Source of the DNA: an uncultured Pseudomonadota bacterium
GTDB taxonomy: Bacteria; Myxococcota_A; UBA9160; PR03
Assembly: GCA_900696485.1 (NCBI GenBank)
Contig: CAADGG010000035.1
Span: 1-63,366, forward strand
Direction: 5' to 3'
Length of the DNA: 63,366 bases
The notes beneath the pieces were generated by a model. That model ran no database searches. It had not been told where the DNA came from and saw only the letters and a list, made by a program, of their open reading frames with translations. The position numbers were made by a program, and so were the translations under genes. Below are positions 21,491-30,357 of the stretch, in pieces (position 1 is the stretch's first letter; every line of letters starts with the position of its first letter).

Positions 21491-22768
21491 ATGAGACCCA
21501 TGCTTCCGCGATCCTTCCTGCCTCTCGCGATCGCGTTCGTCGCCGTGACGGCGAGCTGTGCCACCGTTCCGTTTCGTCTTCCGTTCACCGGGAACCTCGG
21601 TGACACGCGCACGATGACGCAGGACGAACTCAGCGACGAGCTCAACGCCTATGCAGCTCGCTTCGCCGGCCTGGTTTCCACCGTTGCGGAGGAGATCAGC
21701 GCCGGCTCTGACGATTCGCTGATCCGGCGGCGTGCGCTGCTGTGGAGCCTCCGCATGAATCCCGCCGTGCACGAAGCGGCCTTCCTGCCGAACCCGCAGA
21801 TGGGATACGTCCGCGCGGTCACGATCACGGTGATGATGCGTCGCTACTTCCAGACCGGAGACGGGCGCTCGATGTTCGGACCCTTCCAGGAACTCGCGGT
21901 GTCGACCGCCGCGACGCTCGAGGCGGATATCATCGAGATCGGAGCCCAGTTCCTGACTGCTTCGGAGCTTGCCGAGACCCGCCGAGAGGTCGATGAGATC
22001 GCCGCGCGCTTCCCGATCCAAGGCACGCAGTTCTCCCTGGTCCGCGCGCACGAGGCGACGCAGGCCGTGCGCAGCAGCAACGTCCTCTCCGAGGTGATGA
22101 CGCTCCCGCTCGCACCGTTCCGGGCGCTCCAGGGCGTCGATACCGGGGCCGCGGCGATCCGTGACTTCAACCAGACGGCACGCCGTTTCGCGACGATCGT
22201 GACGGCGCTGCCCGAGGAGTTTCGCGGAGAGATGCAGCTGCTGCTGCTCGACGCCGAAGACCTGCGCGGGGTCCAGCAGGGACTCGCCGCCTTCGAGTCG
22301 GCGGCCGCCAGCGCCGATCGCGCCTCACTCGCGATGGAGCAGATGCCCTCCGCTCTGCAGGCCGTTCTCGACGAGCAGGTGCGCTCGATCCTGGTCGAAT
22401 CGGAGGGAACCATCGGCCAGGCGGCGCGGACGGTCGCCGAGGCGCGGGAACTCGCCGCTCCGCTCCAGGAAACCGCCCTGCAGCTGCGCGAAGCGACGGT
22501 CCTCTGGCGCGAGATTCTCGGACCCCACGATCCGGCGCCGCGAGGCCCCGACGAGCGTCCCTTCGACATCCGCGAGTGGCAGACGACGGCCCAGGCGATC
22601 CATGCCTCGGCGGCCGAGTTGCGCGCTCTCGCGGCCGAGTTGCAGGGGTTCTCCGGTTCGGCAGGCGTCGACCGCATGTTCTGGCGAGCGGTCACTCTGC
22701 TCGCGGCGTTCTTCGTGATGCTCCTGGTGTATCGCGTGCTGGCGGCCCGGTTGCTTCGGCGGGAGTGA
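21491..22768 (+). CDS. Uncharacterised lipoprotein with C-terminal membrane helix
   Basis: A 425-residue protein of no known family. The signal LPLAIAFVAVTASC gives lipidated Cys23. The body is mostly helical and charged, with long coiled-coil-like stretches (residues about 230-370, such as AAFESAAASADRASLAMEQM). It ends in a hydrophobic segment and basic tail (FFVMLLVYRVLAARLLRRE). Lipidation at one end and a helix at the other suggest a protein that spans or tethers membranes. It is divergent from the lipase-like lipoprotein, so the two may share a promoter region. Confidence 0.8.
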   Translation: MRPMLPRSFLPLAIAFVAVTASCATVPFRLPFTGNLGDTRTMTQDELSDELNAYAARFAGLVSTVAEEISAGSDDSLIRRRALLWSLRMNPAVHEAAFLPNPQMGYVRAVTITVMMRRYFQTGDGRSMFGPFQELAVSTAATLEADIIEIGAQFLTASELAETRREVDEIAARFPIQGTQFSLVRAHEATQAVRSSNVLSEVMTLPLAPFRALQGVDTGAAAIRDFNQTARRFATIVTALPEEFRGEMQLLLLDAEDLRGVQQGLAAFESAAASADRASLAMEQMPSALQAVLDEQVRSILVESEGTIGQAARTVAEARELAAPLQETALQLREATVLWREILGPHDPAPRGPDERPFDIREWQTTAQAIHASAAELRALAAELQGFSGSAGVDRMFWRAVTLLAAFFVMLLVYRVLAARLLRRE

Positions 22769-23196
22769 AGCGCAGCGCGGCGCGGACCCCAGCGACGAGT
22801 TTCGCCGTCGCACCCTGCAGCCACGGCCTGGCGAGGAGGGCGCGCGCGCAGAAGCAACGACGATGCGCACGTCGCAACGGACAACGCGGGGTCGTCGATC
22901 TCGAAGCGTCCCAGTAGAGTGTGCCGAAGAACCGGCGCCAGAAGTCGCGTGCGATGGCGGCGTGCCGAACGCCGACGCAGCGATCCGTCGCCGGCTCCGG
23001 TTCCCGGACCATCACCATCTGGTCGTGGCGGAAGCGGTGGACCACCAGCGCATTCTCAGCAGCATCGGATTCCTCGAGCGCGTCGTGAACGAGATCACGC
23101 AAGGGAACCACAGCCCTCGGCAGGCTCACCACCCGGTCGTCGCCCTCGCGGACCGGCCGGGATGGCGAAACGGAAACTCGAACCTAGATTCAGCCC
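22769..23196. other. Gene-free stretch downstream of the lipoprotein
   Basis: About 430 bases with open frames on both strands but no recognisable protein, ribosome binding site or strong hairpin. Long frames here are Arg/Pro-rich and lack convincing starts. Confidence 0.5.
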
Positions 23197-23514
23197 ATGC
23201 CGAGCGCGCCTCGACCCTCCCTCTCCGCGACCGAACCCGCGTCGAAGCGGCTGGCGACCCCCCAGCGCCGCCGTGCTGCGCGTCGTGGCGGACCGCGGCG
23301 ACTTCTTCGAGCGCGAAGAGGCGGCCTTCCGGGCCGACCTCGGCTCCGTGCGCCGGCACCCGACCTCGATGCGGCTCGCCGAGGAGGTTCGCGGGCACCC
23401 GCCCGACCTCGATTCCCGCGTGCTCTCGCAGTGGCTCGGCCTGCTGCGCGAGAACCTACGCGGGGTCTTGCGAACTCCTCGGCTTCTTTCGACATCACGG
23501 AGAGACATTCATGA
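23197..23514 (+). pseudogene. Small uncharacterised gene with two compensating frameshifts
   Basis: The ATG at 23197 opens a frame that is coding-like for about 20 codons. Coding bias then moves to the next frame, which reads LRVVADRGDFFEREEAAFRA and LDSRVLSQWLGLLRENLRG with almost every third base G or C. It returns to the first frame for SSASFDITERHS and a TGA at 23512-23514 that overlaps the following ATG (ATGA). The first shift lies at a run of six Cs near 23258-23263; the second is near 23455-23475, close to a GGGG run. The product would be about 105 residues, helical, of unknown function. Homopolymer sequencing errors are as likely as real mutations. The 4-base overlap indicates it belongs to the monooxygenase operon. 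Confidence 0.45.
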
Positions 23515-25049
23515 ACGCCCCGCGATCGACGGCTTCGGATTCCCCCGGCAGCGTCCGGGCCACCGGCTCCCGCGAGTTCCCGATCGCGATCCTCGGGGCC
23601 GGCTTCGGCGGTATCGGCATGGCGATCCAGCTCCGCAAGGCAGGCATCGATTCGTTCACCCTCTTCGAGCGCGCGGACGAGATCGGCGGCACCTGGCGCG
23701 ACAACACCTATCCCGGCGCCGCCTGCGATGTGCCGTCGCACGCCTACTCGCTGTCCTTCGAGCAGTACCCGGGCTGGCGCCGCAAGTTCTCCCCGGCCGA
23801 CGAGATCCAGGCCTATCTGCTCCGACTGGTCGAGAAGTGGAAGCTGCGCGACCACCTGCGGCTCGGCACCGAGATCGTCGAGGCGCGCTTCGACGAGGCG
23901 GCCGGCCGCTGGACACTGCGCACGCAAGGCGGGGAGTCCGTGCACGCACGAGCCGTCGTCTCGGCCGTCGGCGGGCTCGTCGATCCCGCCCTTCCGGACA
24001 TCCCCGGCCTCGAATCCTTTCGCGGCGAGAGATTCCACACCGCACGTTGGAACCACGATTACGACCTCACCGGCCGTCGCGTCGGTGTGATCGGCACCGG
24101 CGCCAGCGCCGTGCAGGTGGTGCCGTCGATCGCTCCGCAGGTGGCCCGCCTCACGGTATTCCAGCGCACGCCGGGCTGGGTCGTCCCGAAGCGCGACGCG
24201 GTCTATTCGGATCGCACGCGGAAACTCCTGGCGCGGATGCCGGGCCTGCTGCACCTGAGTCGCGGCTTCCAGTACTGGATGAGCGAGCTGTTCGGGCCGA
24301 TCGTCTTCCTCGACGCGCCGCGCCTGTCGGCCATCGGCGAGCGGCTCTCGCTCGCCCACTTGCGGGCACAGGTGAAGGATCCGGTGCTGCGCGCAAAGCT
24401 GCGGCCGGATTTCCAGTTCGGCTGCAAGCGCATCCTCATCTCCGATGACTACTGGGCGAGCTTCGAACGCGACAACGTCGAACTCGTCTGCGACGGCATC
24501 GAGGAGATCGTCCCGGAGGGAATCCGCACCCGGGACGGCACGCGGTACGAACTCGACGCCCTCATTCTCGCGACGGGCTTCCAGCTGGGTCTCGCCAAGG
24601 CCCCGTTCCCGATCTACGGCCGCCACGGCCGATCCCTCGACGAGGACTGGTCGACGGGCGCCGTCGCGTACAAAGGCCTGGCGATCTCGGGCTACCCGAA
24701 CTGGTTCCTGCTGATGGGACCGAATACGGGCCCTGGCCACACCTCGGTGCTGGTCTACACCGAGGCGCAGATCCGACACGCCGTCGCCGCGATCCGCGCG
24801 CTGCGCGACCAGCAACTCCGCTACGTCGACGTCCGCCGCGACGTGCAGGATCGCTACAACCAGCAGATCCAGCGGCGCATGCAGCACATGGTCTGGCCGA
24901 CCTGCCACAGCTGGTACCTGTCGCCCGACGGGACCAACCACTCGCTGTATCCCGGCTTCGCCTTCGAATACGTGCTCGGCGCCCGCCGCTTCCAGCCACG
25001 CGAGTACGAACTCGCTCGCTTCGATGGATTCACCGCACCGAGCCAGTAG
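23511..25049 (+). CDS. Flavin-containing monooxygenase (Baeyer-Villiger type)
   Basis: A 512-residue FAD/NADPH monooxygenase. The first Rossmann motif is AILGAGFGGIGMA (residues 27-39). The second is VGVIGTGASAVQVV. Between them is the fingerprint F170-R-G-E-R-F-H176-T-A-R-W180-N. This fits the Baeyer-Villiger pattern FxGxxxHxxxW[P/D] except for Asn at the last position. DNTYPGAACDVPSHAYSLSF and LILATGFQ are also typical. Family members oxidise ketones to esters or N/S atoms. ATG at 23511, with GGAGAG just upstream. The substrate is unknown; the Asn variant leaves room for an ordinary flavin monooxygenase. Confidence 0.92.
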   Translation: MNAPRSTASDSPGSVRATGSREFPIAILGAGFGGIGMAIQLRKAGIDSFTLFERADEIGGTWRDNTYPGAACDVPSHAYSLSFEQYPGWRRKFSPADEIQAYLLRLVEKWKLRDHLRLGTEIVEARFDEAAGRWTLRTQGGESVHARAVVSAVGGLVDPALPDIPGLESFRGERFHTARWNHDYDLTGRRVGVIGTGASAVQVVPSIAPQVARLTVFQRTPGWVVPKRDAVYSDRTRKLLARMPGLLHLSRGFQYWMSELFGPIVFLDAPRLSAIGERLSLAHLRAQVKDPVLRAKLRPDFQFGCKRILISDDYWASFERDNVELVCDGIEEIVPEGIRTRDGTRYELDALILATGFQLGLAKAPFPIYGRHGRSLDEDWSTGAVAYKGLAISGYPNWFLLMGPNTGPGHTSVLVYTEAQIRHAVAAIRALRDQQLRYVDVRRDVQDRYNQQIQRRMQHMVWPTCHSWYLSPDGTNHSLYPGFAFEYVLGARRFQPREYELARFDGFTAPSQ

Positions 25050-25306
25050 TGTCCTTCTTTCGAGAAGGCCGGGTGCAGCGGCGGCTCGCGCCGCAAACCC
25101 ACGACCGGGTCGCTCGCGAGATTGCGGAGAGGACGAGCGGGACCTCCCACACGAGGTCCAGGACGACGTGCCGCCCGAAGAGCCGGACCACCGCGAGAGG
25201 CTCGGGCCGCGTCCGCGTTGCCCGCCGCACGACTGCGCGGGGAGAGGAAGCAGGAGGCGACGTCCGGAATCCCGTCAGCGAAGCGTGTCGACTGACATCC
25301 GCGCGC

Positions 25307-25825
25307 TCAAGGCCGGGATGCGAGCTCGAAGAGCCACAGCGACCCTGATGCCACCGAATCGACGGGAACTTCGCTTCCTCCGAGGTACTTGCTACCGAGC
25401 TGGGCGAGCAGCGGCGCGATCATCGGCCCGTCCTCGACGCGCACGAGCCGTCGCTCGTAGAGCCGGTCTCCGATGCGCAGCAGGATCCGTCCATCCTTTT
25501 GCGCCTCGTGGGGCCACTGCTTCCAGATCCGACCCCACCACGTCGTCATGTAACCGCTCGGGATGTAGGCCCGGCCCTCGTGTTCGAGGATCCAAGTCGT
25601 CCGCGAGCGCGGCGGGTCGAGCAGTTGGAACTCGACCTCGGAAATCTCGCGCACGAACGACCAATCGGGCTCGGGGTCCGTCACGAGCTCCCCGCTGCGG
25701 AAGGGGCCGCCCGCAACGAGGGCAAGCGGACCGTCCGCGAAGCGCGCACCGACCCCCAGCCCTGCGAGCGCAAGAATCAGGGCGACCAGCAATCCGCCTG
25801 CGACGCGAAGGAGGGTAGAGATCAT
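25307..25825 (-). CDS. Hypothetical membrane-anchored protein, 172 residues
   Basis: An N-terminal hydrophobic helix (LLRVAGGLLVALILALAGLGVG) is followed by a soluble domain rich in Trp and Arg (EPDWSFVREISEVEFQLLDP, YIPSGYMTTWWGRIWKQWP). GAGGGTAG lies just upstream of the ATG at 25825. Likely anchored in the inner membrane and facing the periplasm. I recognise no family. It follows the VCBS gene on the same strand, 53 bases after that gene's stop. Confidence 0.7.
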   Translation of the reverse strand: MISTLLRVAGGLLVALILALAGLGVGARFADGPLALVAGGPFRSGELVTDPEPDWSFVREISEVEFQLLDPPRSRTTWILEHEGRAYIPSGYMTTWWGRIWKQWPHEAQKDGRILLRIGDRLYERRLVRVEDGPMIAPLLAQLGSKYLGGSEVPVDSVASGSLWLFELASRP

Positions 25826-25878
25826 GCGCGTCGCAGAGTCTACCCGAGCGCCCCTGGACACGCCGCTCCGTAAACCGC

Positions 25879-28203
25879 CTACGAACCGTGGAACGGCCGC
25901 CTTCGCGAGCGTACACGCACGACGGCGGCCGTGGTCAGGAATGCGGCCACGGCGCTCGACCGTGGACCCGGCTCCGGAATCACCTCCACGGTCCATGCGC
26001 GAACGAACTCGGGCTCGTCGAAGCCGATGCTCACGACGTCTCTCGCCCCGTCTCCGTCGAGGTCCACCAAACGCGTCCCCAGATGGGACTCGAGCCCCTC
26101 GGCGACGGTGTGCGCAGTCCACTTCGCACCGCCGTCGACGTTCTGCCAGACCACGATGTCGAGATCGCCGCGATGCTCCCCGGTGATCACGTCCGGGCGG
26201 CCGTCTCCGTCGAGGTCTGCGACGTCCATCGAGTTCAGGCTGCCGAGACCACTCGCGATCGGGGTTCGCACCCAGTTCGGCGCGGTCGGATCCGGCGGCT
26301 GCGCGAACCAGTAGAGCGAGTTCCCGGTGCCTGCCAGGTTGGTCTCGCTCACGATCACGTCGAGGCGCGCGTCCCAGTCGATGTCGGCGATCGCGATGCG
26401 ATCGGCCTCGATCCCGGAGGTCGAGCCGAGGTCGTGGCGTGTGAAGCTCCCGCCGCCCTCGTTCTCCCACCAGGCGATCGTCGTACCCGCCGGGGCGACG
26501 ATCGCGACCAGATCGAGATCGGAGTCGCGATCGAGATCTGCGACCGCGATCCCCTCCTCTCGGGCTTCCTCGGTGAGAATCGTCGCTGGCCAGGGGTCCG
26601 TCCTCGGGTTCGCCGGAATCGTGAGGACATGGACTCCATCGCTGCTGAAAACGAGATCTCGACTCCCCGGCCCGAGCAGCGAGGTCACGAGAGCGCCCTG
26701 CCCGCGACCGTCGCTGGGATCGGCGGGGATCTGCCCGATCGGGATCGGCGTGAACGATGTCGCCTGCTCATCGTTCGGGATCAGCCAGACGATCGGCACC
26801 TGGCCGCCCCCGGGCTCTCCCTGAGCCACCAGGTCCAGACGCCCATCTTCGTCGACATCCAGGATCAGCATCGCGTCGAGGCCCGGGCCGAGATCGACTG
26901 CCGCCCAGTGATCGGCCGGAAGCGAGCCGGGATTGCGGTACCAGCTGCGTCCAGTCGCGACGTCGATGCGCCCGTCGCGATCGAGATCCCCGAAGGCGAG
27001 GCCGAACGCGCGATCGGGCTTGGCGTCGTCGATCCGCATCGGATGCCACGCGTCGAGATCCGCCCGGCCGGCGAAATTGCGATCGTTGCGCCACAGCTCG
27101 AGTCTCGCCCGGTCCGGCGCATTCGAGATGTTCCAGTTCGCTCCGAGGAGGTCGATGTCCCCGTCTGCTTCCACGTCCGCGACCGCGATGTTGTGGGAGC
27201 CGAGGGTCGAGAGCAGCTCCAGGGTCCAGCTCGATCCGGAGCCTTCGTTGTGGATCACGCCGACGCGAGCGAGCGGGGACTGATGCATCTCCGCGAAGGC
27301 GATGTCCCGATCGCCGTCCTGGTCGAAGTCGACGAGATGGATCCTGTGGACGTCCTGTGCCTCGAGGATCGCGTGCGGAACCCACGGCTGCGTCGACGGG
27401 TCGTCCGGCGCCTCGTACCAGGTGATCGTGCCGGGTCCGGTCTCCGACGGTGCGAGAACCACATCGAGGTTCCCGTCGCCATCGAAATCGTCCGCCGCGA
27501 CGGCCCCCCCGGCCGGCCAGCCCGGATCGATCGGGAAGCGGTTCCACGCATCCCCGTCGCGAGGATCTGCCGGATGCCGCAGCCAGTAGCCCGGACCGAT
27601 CACGTCGAGTCGGCCGTCGCCGTCGATGTCCGCGTGAGCGTGTCCGCCTTCGGCTTCGAGCGACGCCGCGAGGATCACACGCGTGAACGAGCCGTCGGCC
27701 TCCTGGAAATAGATCCGCGTCGAGCCACCGGCTTCGCGCACCGAGACGTCCGGGCGCTGGTCGCCATCGAAGTCATGAACGAGCAGGTCGTGGGAGCGAG
27801 CGGAGGCCTCGATGACGTGAAGCGTCCAGGCCTGCGTCGGATCCCCTCCGCGGCCCCGGGGGTTCTCGTACCACCCGATCGGATTGCGGTTCACGACCAC
27901 GTCCTTCACGCCATCTCCGTTCATGTCGTGGGTCGCGAGGTCGTCGCCGCCGCCTTGATTGCCGATCAGGAAGAGGCTCCAGTCCGGGGCGCGGTACCAC
28001 TGCACCGTTCCGCCCAGCTCCCCACCCGCAGCCAGCACGTCGAGCCGCCCGTCCCCGTCGACGTCGAGGAAGCCCTTGCCCCAGGCGCCGACTTCTTCCG
28101 CAATGGTCTCCCGCTGAAAGACGGCCTGCGCCGCCTCGATCGGCACGAGCCCGACGACGAGAGGGAGCGCGGACAGCCAGAGCAGCATCGTGCGAGACGG
28201 CAT
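25879..28203 (-). CDS. FG-GAP/VCBS repeat protein with PEP-CTERM tail
   Basis: A 774-residue secreted protein. A signal peptide (LLWLSALPLVVGLVPIEAAQA) is followed by about a dozen FG-GAP/VCBS-type units. Each is marked by a calcium-binding loop such as DVDGDGRLDV, DMNGDGVKDV, DFDGDQRPDV, DIDGDGRLDV, DFDGDGNLDV, DFDQDGDRDI or DLDRDGRIDV, probably forming one or two seven-bladed propellers. The C terminus reads VIPEPGPRSSAVAAFL, then a hydrophobic stretch and an Arg-rich end, a PEP-CTERM sorting signal. The start at 28203 begins the signal peptide. It is divergent from another PEP-CTERM gene at 28677. Role: extracellular or surface binding; ligand unknown. Confidence 0.88.
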   Translation of the reverse strand: MPSRTMLLWLSALPLVVGLVPIEAAQAVFQRETIAEEVGAWGKGFLDVDGDGRLDVLAAGGELGGTVQWYRAPDWSLFLIGNQGGGDDLATHDMNGDGVKDVVVNRNPIGWYENPRGRGGDPTQAWTLHVIEASARSHDLLVHDFDGDQRPDVSVREAGGSTRIYFQEADGSFTRVILAASLEAEGGHAHADIDGDGRLDVIGPGYWLRHPADPRDGDAWNRFPIDPGWPAGGAVAADDFDGDGNLDVVLAPSETGPGTITWYEAPDDPSTQPWVPHAILEAQDVHRIHLVDFDQDGDRDIAFAEMHQSPLARVGVIHNEGSGSSWTLELLSTLGSHNIAVADVEADGDIDLLGANWNISNAPDRARLELWRNDRNFAGRADLDAWHPMRIDDAKPDRAFGLAFGDLDRDGRIDVATGRSWYRNPGSLPADHWAAVDLGPGLDAMLILDVDEDGRLDLVAQGEPGGGQVPIVWLIPNDEQATSFTPIPIGQIPADPSDGRGQGALVTSLLGPGSRDLVFSSDGVHVLTIPANPRTDPWPATILTEEAREEGIAVADLDRDSDLDLVAIVAPAGTTIAWWENEGGGSFTRHDLGSTSGIEADRIAIADIDWDARLDVIVSETNLAGTGNSLYWFAQPPDPTAPNWVRTPIASGLGSLNSMDVADLDGDGRPDVITGEHRGDLDIVVWQNVDGGAKWTAHTVAEGLESHLGTRLVDLDGDGARDVVSIGFDEPEFVRAWTVEVIPEPGPRSSAVAAFLTTAAVVRVRSRRRPFHGS

Positions 28204-28676
28204 GGATCCTCTCGGAGTCGTTCTCGTTCGCCGCCCACCGACCCAACGATGCAACGATGCAACGAGCGTCCGTGACTCGCGGCGATGGAGCGAAGCGGGT
28301 GGCCGACGCGGCCACCCGATCGACACAAGCGAGATCGCAAGCGTAGACGGTCGAGGAGGGATCCGCCGTGGGATCTCCGATCTCATCCACCGGCGACTCC
28401 CGAGGACCTCGTTGCGGCGGATCCTGTCGCATCGCCCGAGCCTACCATTCGAAATTGCGTCTCTCTGGCCGCGTCGACCGGTTGCTCGAGCGCTCGCGTC
28501 GCGCCGGTGTCGCGCTGCTCGTCGCATTGCTGCTCATCTCGTGCTGCTCACCTCGATCTCGTGCTGCTCACCTCGAGATGGCCCGCGGTGACCCTCGAGC
28601 CCCACTGCGCTGCCGCTGTGGCGTCGAAGCCTCTGCGAGAAGAGCGCAACGTAGGACTCGTGGTAAGCTGCTCGGC
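28204..28676. promoter_or_regulatory. Divergent spacer between two PEP-CTERM genes
   Basis: A 473-base non-coding spacer that must hold promoters for both flanking genes. No clear -35/-10 pair can be named. It contains the short tandem repeat listed separately (28536-28575). Confidence 0.4.
28536..28575. repeat. Two tandem copies of a 20-base unit
   Basis: The unit ATCTCGTGCTGCTCACCTCG occurs at 28536-28555 and again, exactly, at 28556-28575, upstream of the PEP-CTERM gene at 28677. It could be a slippage product or a duplicated binding site. Confidence 0.8.
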
Positions 28677-29831
28677 ATGGTTCACCCTCCCGATGATTCC
28701 CGAACGACACACGCACACCTGAAGCGCAGAACCGGCCCGTGGCGGCTCGGGCTCGTCGCGGTGCTGCTCACCCTGTCGCCGCGCCCCGCCGTTGCGGACA
28801 TCTATGTCGCGAACTTCTCTGGGAACTCGGTGACCGTCTACGCGCAGACGGCGGAGGGGGCCGCAGCACCGCTGCGGACGATCAGCGGACCGGCGACGAG
28901 CCTCTCCGGACCGAGCGGAGTCGCCCTCGATCTCGAGAACGAAGAGCTCTTCGTCACCAACCAGGGCGGGCCGTCCGTCACCGTGTATACACTCCTGGCG
29001 ACGGGCAACAGCCCTCCGCTGCGCACCCTCTCCGGCGCGAGCACCGGGCTGGTCCAGCCAGTCGGGATCGCCGTCGATCCGGTGAACGACGAGATCTTCA
29101 TCGCGGACGCGGGAGCCGGAGTCTGGGTCTTCGCGCGCACCGCGGCGGGAAACGTCGCGCCGCTGCGCAGCATCGCGGGAAGCAGCACGGGGCTCTCGTT
29201 TCCGCGGATGGTGTTCCTCGATCTGGTGAACGACGAACTCTACGTGTCGAACGTCGCCACGGGCGGCGGTGTTCGGGTGTTCTCCCGCGCTGCGACCGGG
29301 GACGCGCTGCCGATCCGCTCGCTGGTCGGGGCCGCGATCCCGGCGCGGCCCCGCGGCCTCTTCGTCGACCTGACGCGCGACGAGTTGATCGTCGCCGACG
29401 AGGAACCGGCCGCAGTCCATGTCTTCCCGCGCACGGCCGACGGCGGCGCGGCGCCGCTGCGAACCCTCTCCGGACCCTCGACGGGTCTCGACTCGACGTG
29501 GGGTGTTGTGCTCGACGACCTGGGCGAGCTTTTCGTGACCAGCGCTTCGTTTCCGAATTCGAGCGTGACCGTCTATGCGGGTACGGCCGCGGGAGACGTG
29601 GCGCCGCTGCGATCCGTCTCCGGGGGAGGAACGGGACTCTTCGCGCCGCGTGGGCTCGCGGCGACCGAGGCGGCCGGCGGCGCGTCGGGCTTCGCGATCC
29701 TGGTGCCCGAGCCGGGCGGCGCCGGTGCCGGCGTGGCCTCGGCACTGGCGCTCGCACTCGCGGCAGCCAGAAGCCGGCGCGGACGACGCGCGATCCTCCC
29801 CGAGCCGGGAATCCCCGCCGGACACGGCTGA
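28677..29831 (+). CDS. NHL-like beta-propeller protein with PEP-CTERM tail
   Basis: A 384-residue exported protein. The signal is LGLVAVLLTLSPRPAVA. The body consists of about seven repeats of roughly 45 residues of the form DIYVANFSGNSVTVYAQTAE, then APLRTISGPATSLSGPSGVA: strand, a 'time-and-place' series of names, then PLRTLSG. This resembles the NHL/SMP-30-like propellers of secreted proteins. The C terminus has ILVPEPGGAGAGVASALALA followed by an Arg-rich cluster, a PEP-CTERM sorting signal. ATG at 28677 is the first in-frame start before the signal peptide. Likely exported and processed by an exosortase encoded elsewhere; ligand unknown. Confidence 0.85.
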   Translation: MVHPPDDSRTTHAHLKRRTGPWRLGLVAVLLTLSPRPAVADIYVANFSGNSVTVYAQTAEGAAAPLRTISGPATSLSGPSGVALDLENEELFVTNQGGPSVTVYTLLATGNSPPLRTLSGASTGLVQPVGIAVDPVNDEIFIADAGAGVWVFARTAAGNVAPLRSIAGSSTGLSFPRMVFLDLVNDELYVSNVATGGGVRVFSRAATGDALPIRSLVGAAIPARPRGLFVDLTRDELIVADEEPAAVHVFPRTADGGAAPLRTLSGPSTGLDSTWGVVLDDLGELFVTSASFPNSSVTVYAGTAAGDVAPLRSVSGGGTGLFAPRGLAATEAAGGASGFAILVPEPGGAGAGVASALALALAAARSRRGRRAILPEPGIPAGHG

Positions 29832-30357
29832 GAGGCTTGCCGAGAATCGGCCGCTGGCGCAGGCGCACCGACGGGCGGAAGGCGTGCACCCGAAGCCGGA
29901 ATCCGGAGGCGGGTACCAAAGCCGTACGCAGCGCCGAAGCTCGTCCGCCGAGGACATCGGCGCAGGGTGTGCGCCTTCCGCCCGCCTCCGAACCTCGTCG
30001 GCCGATTCTCGGCAAGCCGGTGAGGGGATACCTGCAATCTCCGGGCTGGCGCGCATGTGCCGCGCCGCTGCTCGCGCTTCGGGAGTGCCGGGGCTCTGCC
30101 CGGCAACCCCGTAAGAACGGAGCCCGGCAAGGAGCTTCGTCGCCGGCTCGGACGGGCCGCGGCGTTGCATGCGGCCGTGGGTCCCGACACGGCCGGCATC
30201 GATGCCTCGGTGCGCCCAAGGTCGCGATGCTGCACATCGCTTCCGGCGCGTATGTCCCCAGAATGCACGACGCCGAGCGGCGCCGTGTCGTCCAGTCTGG
30301 GGACGCCGCCGCGCGCCGGATTTCCCGATGCTACCCCCGATCCTCCGGAGGCCGTCC
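29832..30357. other. Non-coding stretch upstream of the sensor kinase
   Basis: About 525 bases with no recognisable gene. The first third is the large palindrome at 29834-30018. The rest is GC-rich with several short self-complementary segments (for example around 30045-30070) and no homology that I recognise. Confidence 0.5.
29834..30018. repeat. 185-base imperfect palindromic element
   Basis: The ends are a perfect 20-base inverted repeat: GGCTTGCCGAGAATCGGCCG at 29834-29853 and its exact complement at 29999-30018. A second, inner pair also matches: GGGCGGAAGGCG at 29873-29884 and its complement at 29972-29983, at similar distances from the ends. The single strand could fold into a long hairpin. 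It starts 3 bases after the stop codon of the propeller gene. It could be a MITE-like or REP-like element, an attC-like folded site or a transcript terminator; no target duplication or transposase is visible. Confidence 0.75.

Noticed and set aside
22692..23132. Minus-strand frame of 146 codons (residues such as VVHRFRHDQMVMVREPEP)
   Set aside because: It overlaps the end of the lipoprotein gene, lacks a start signal and matches no family that I know.
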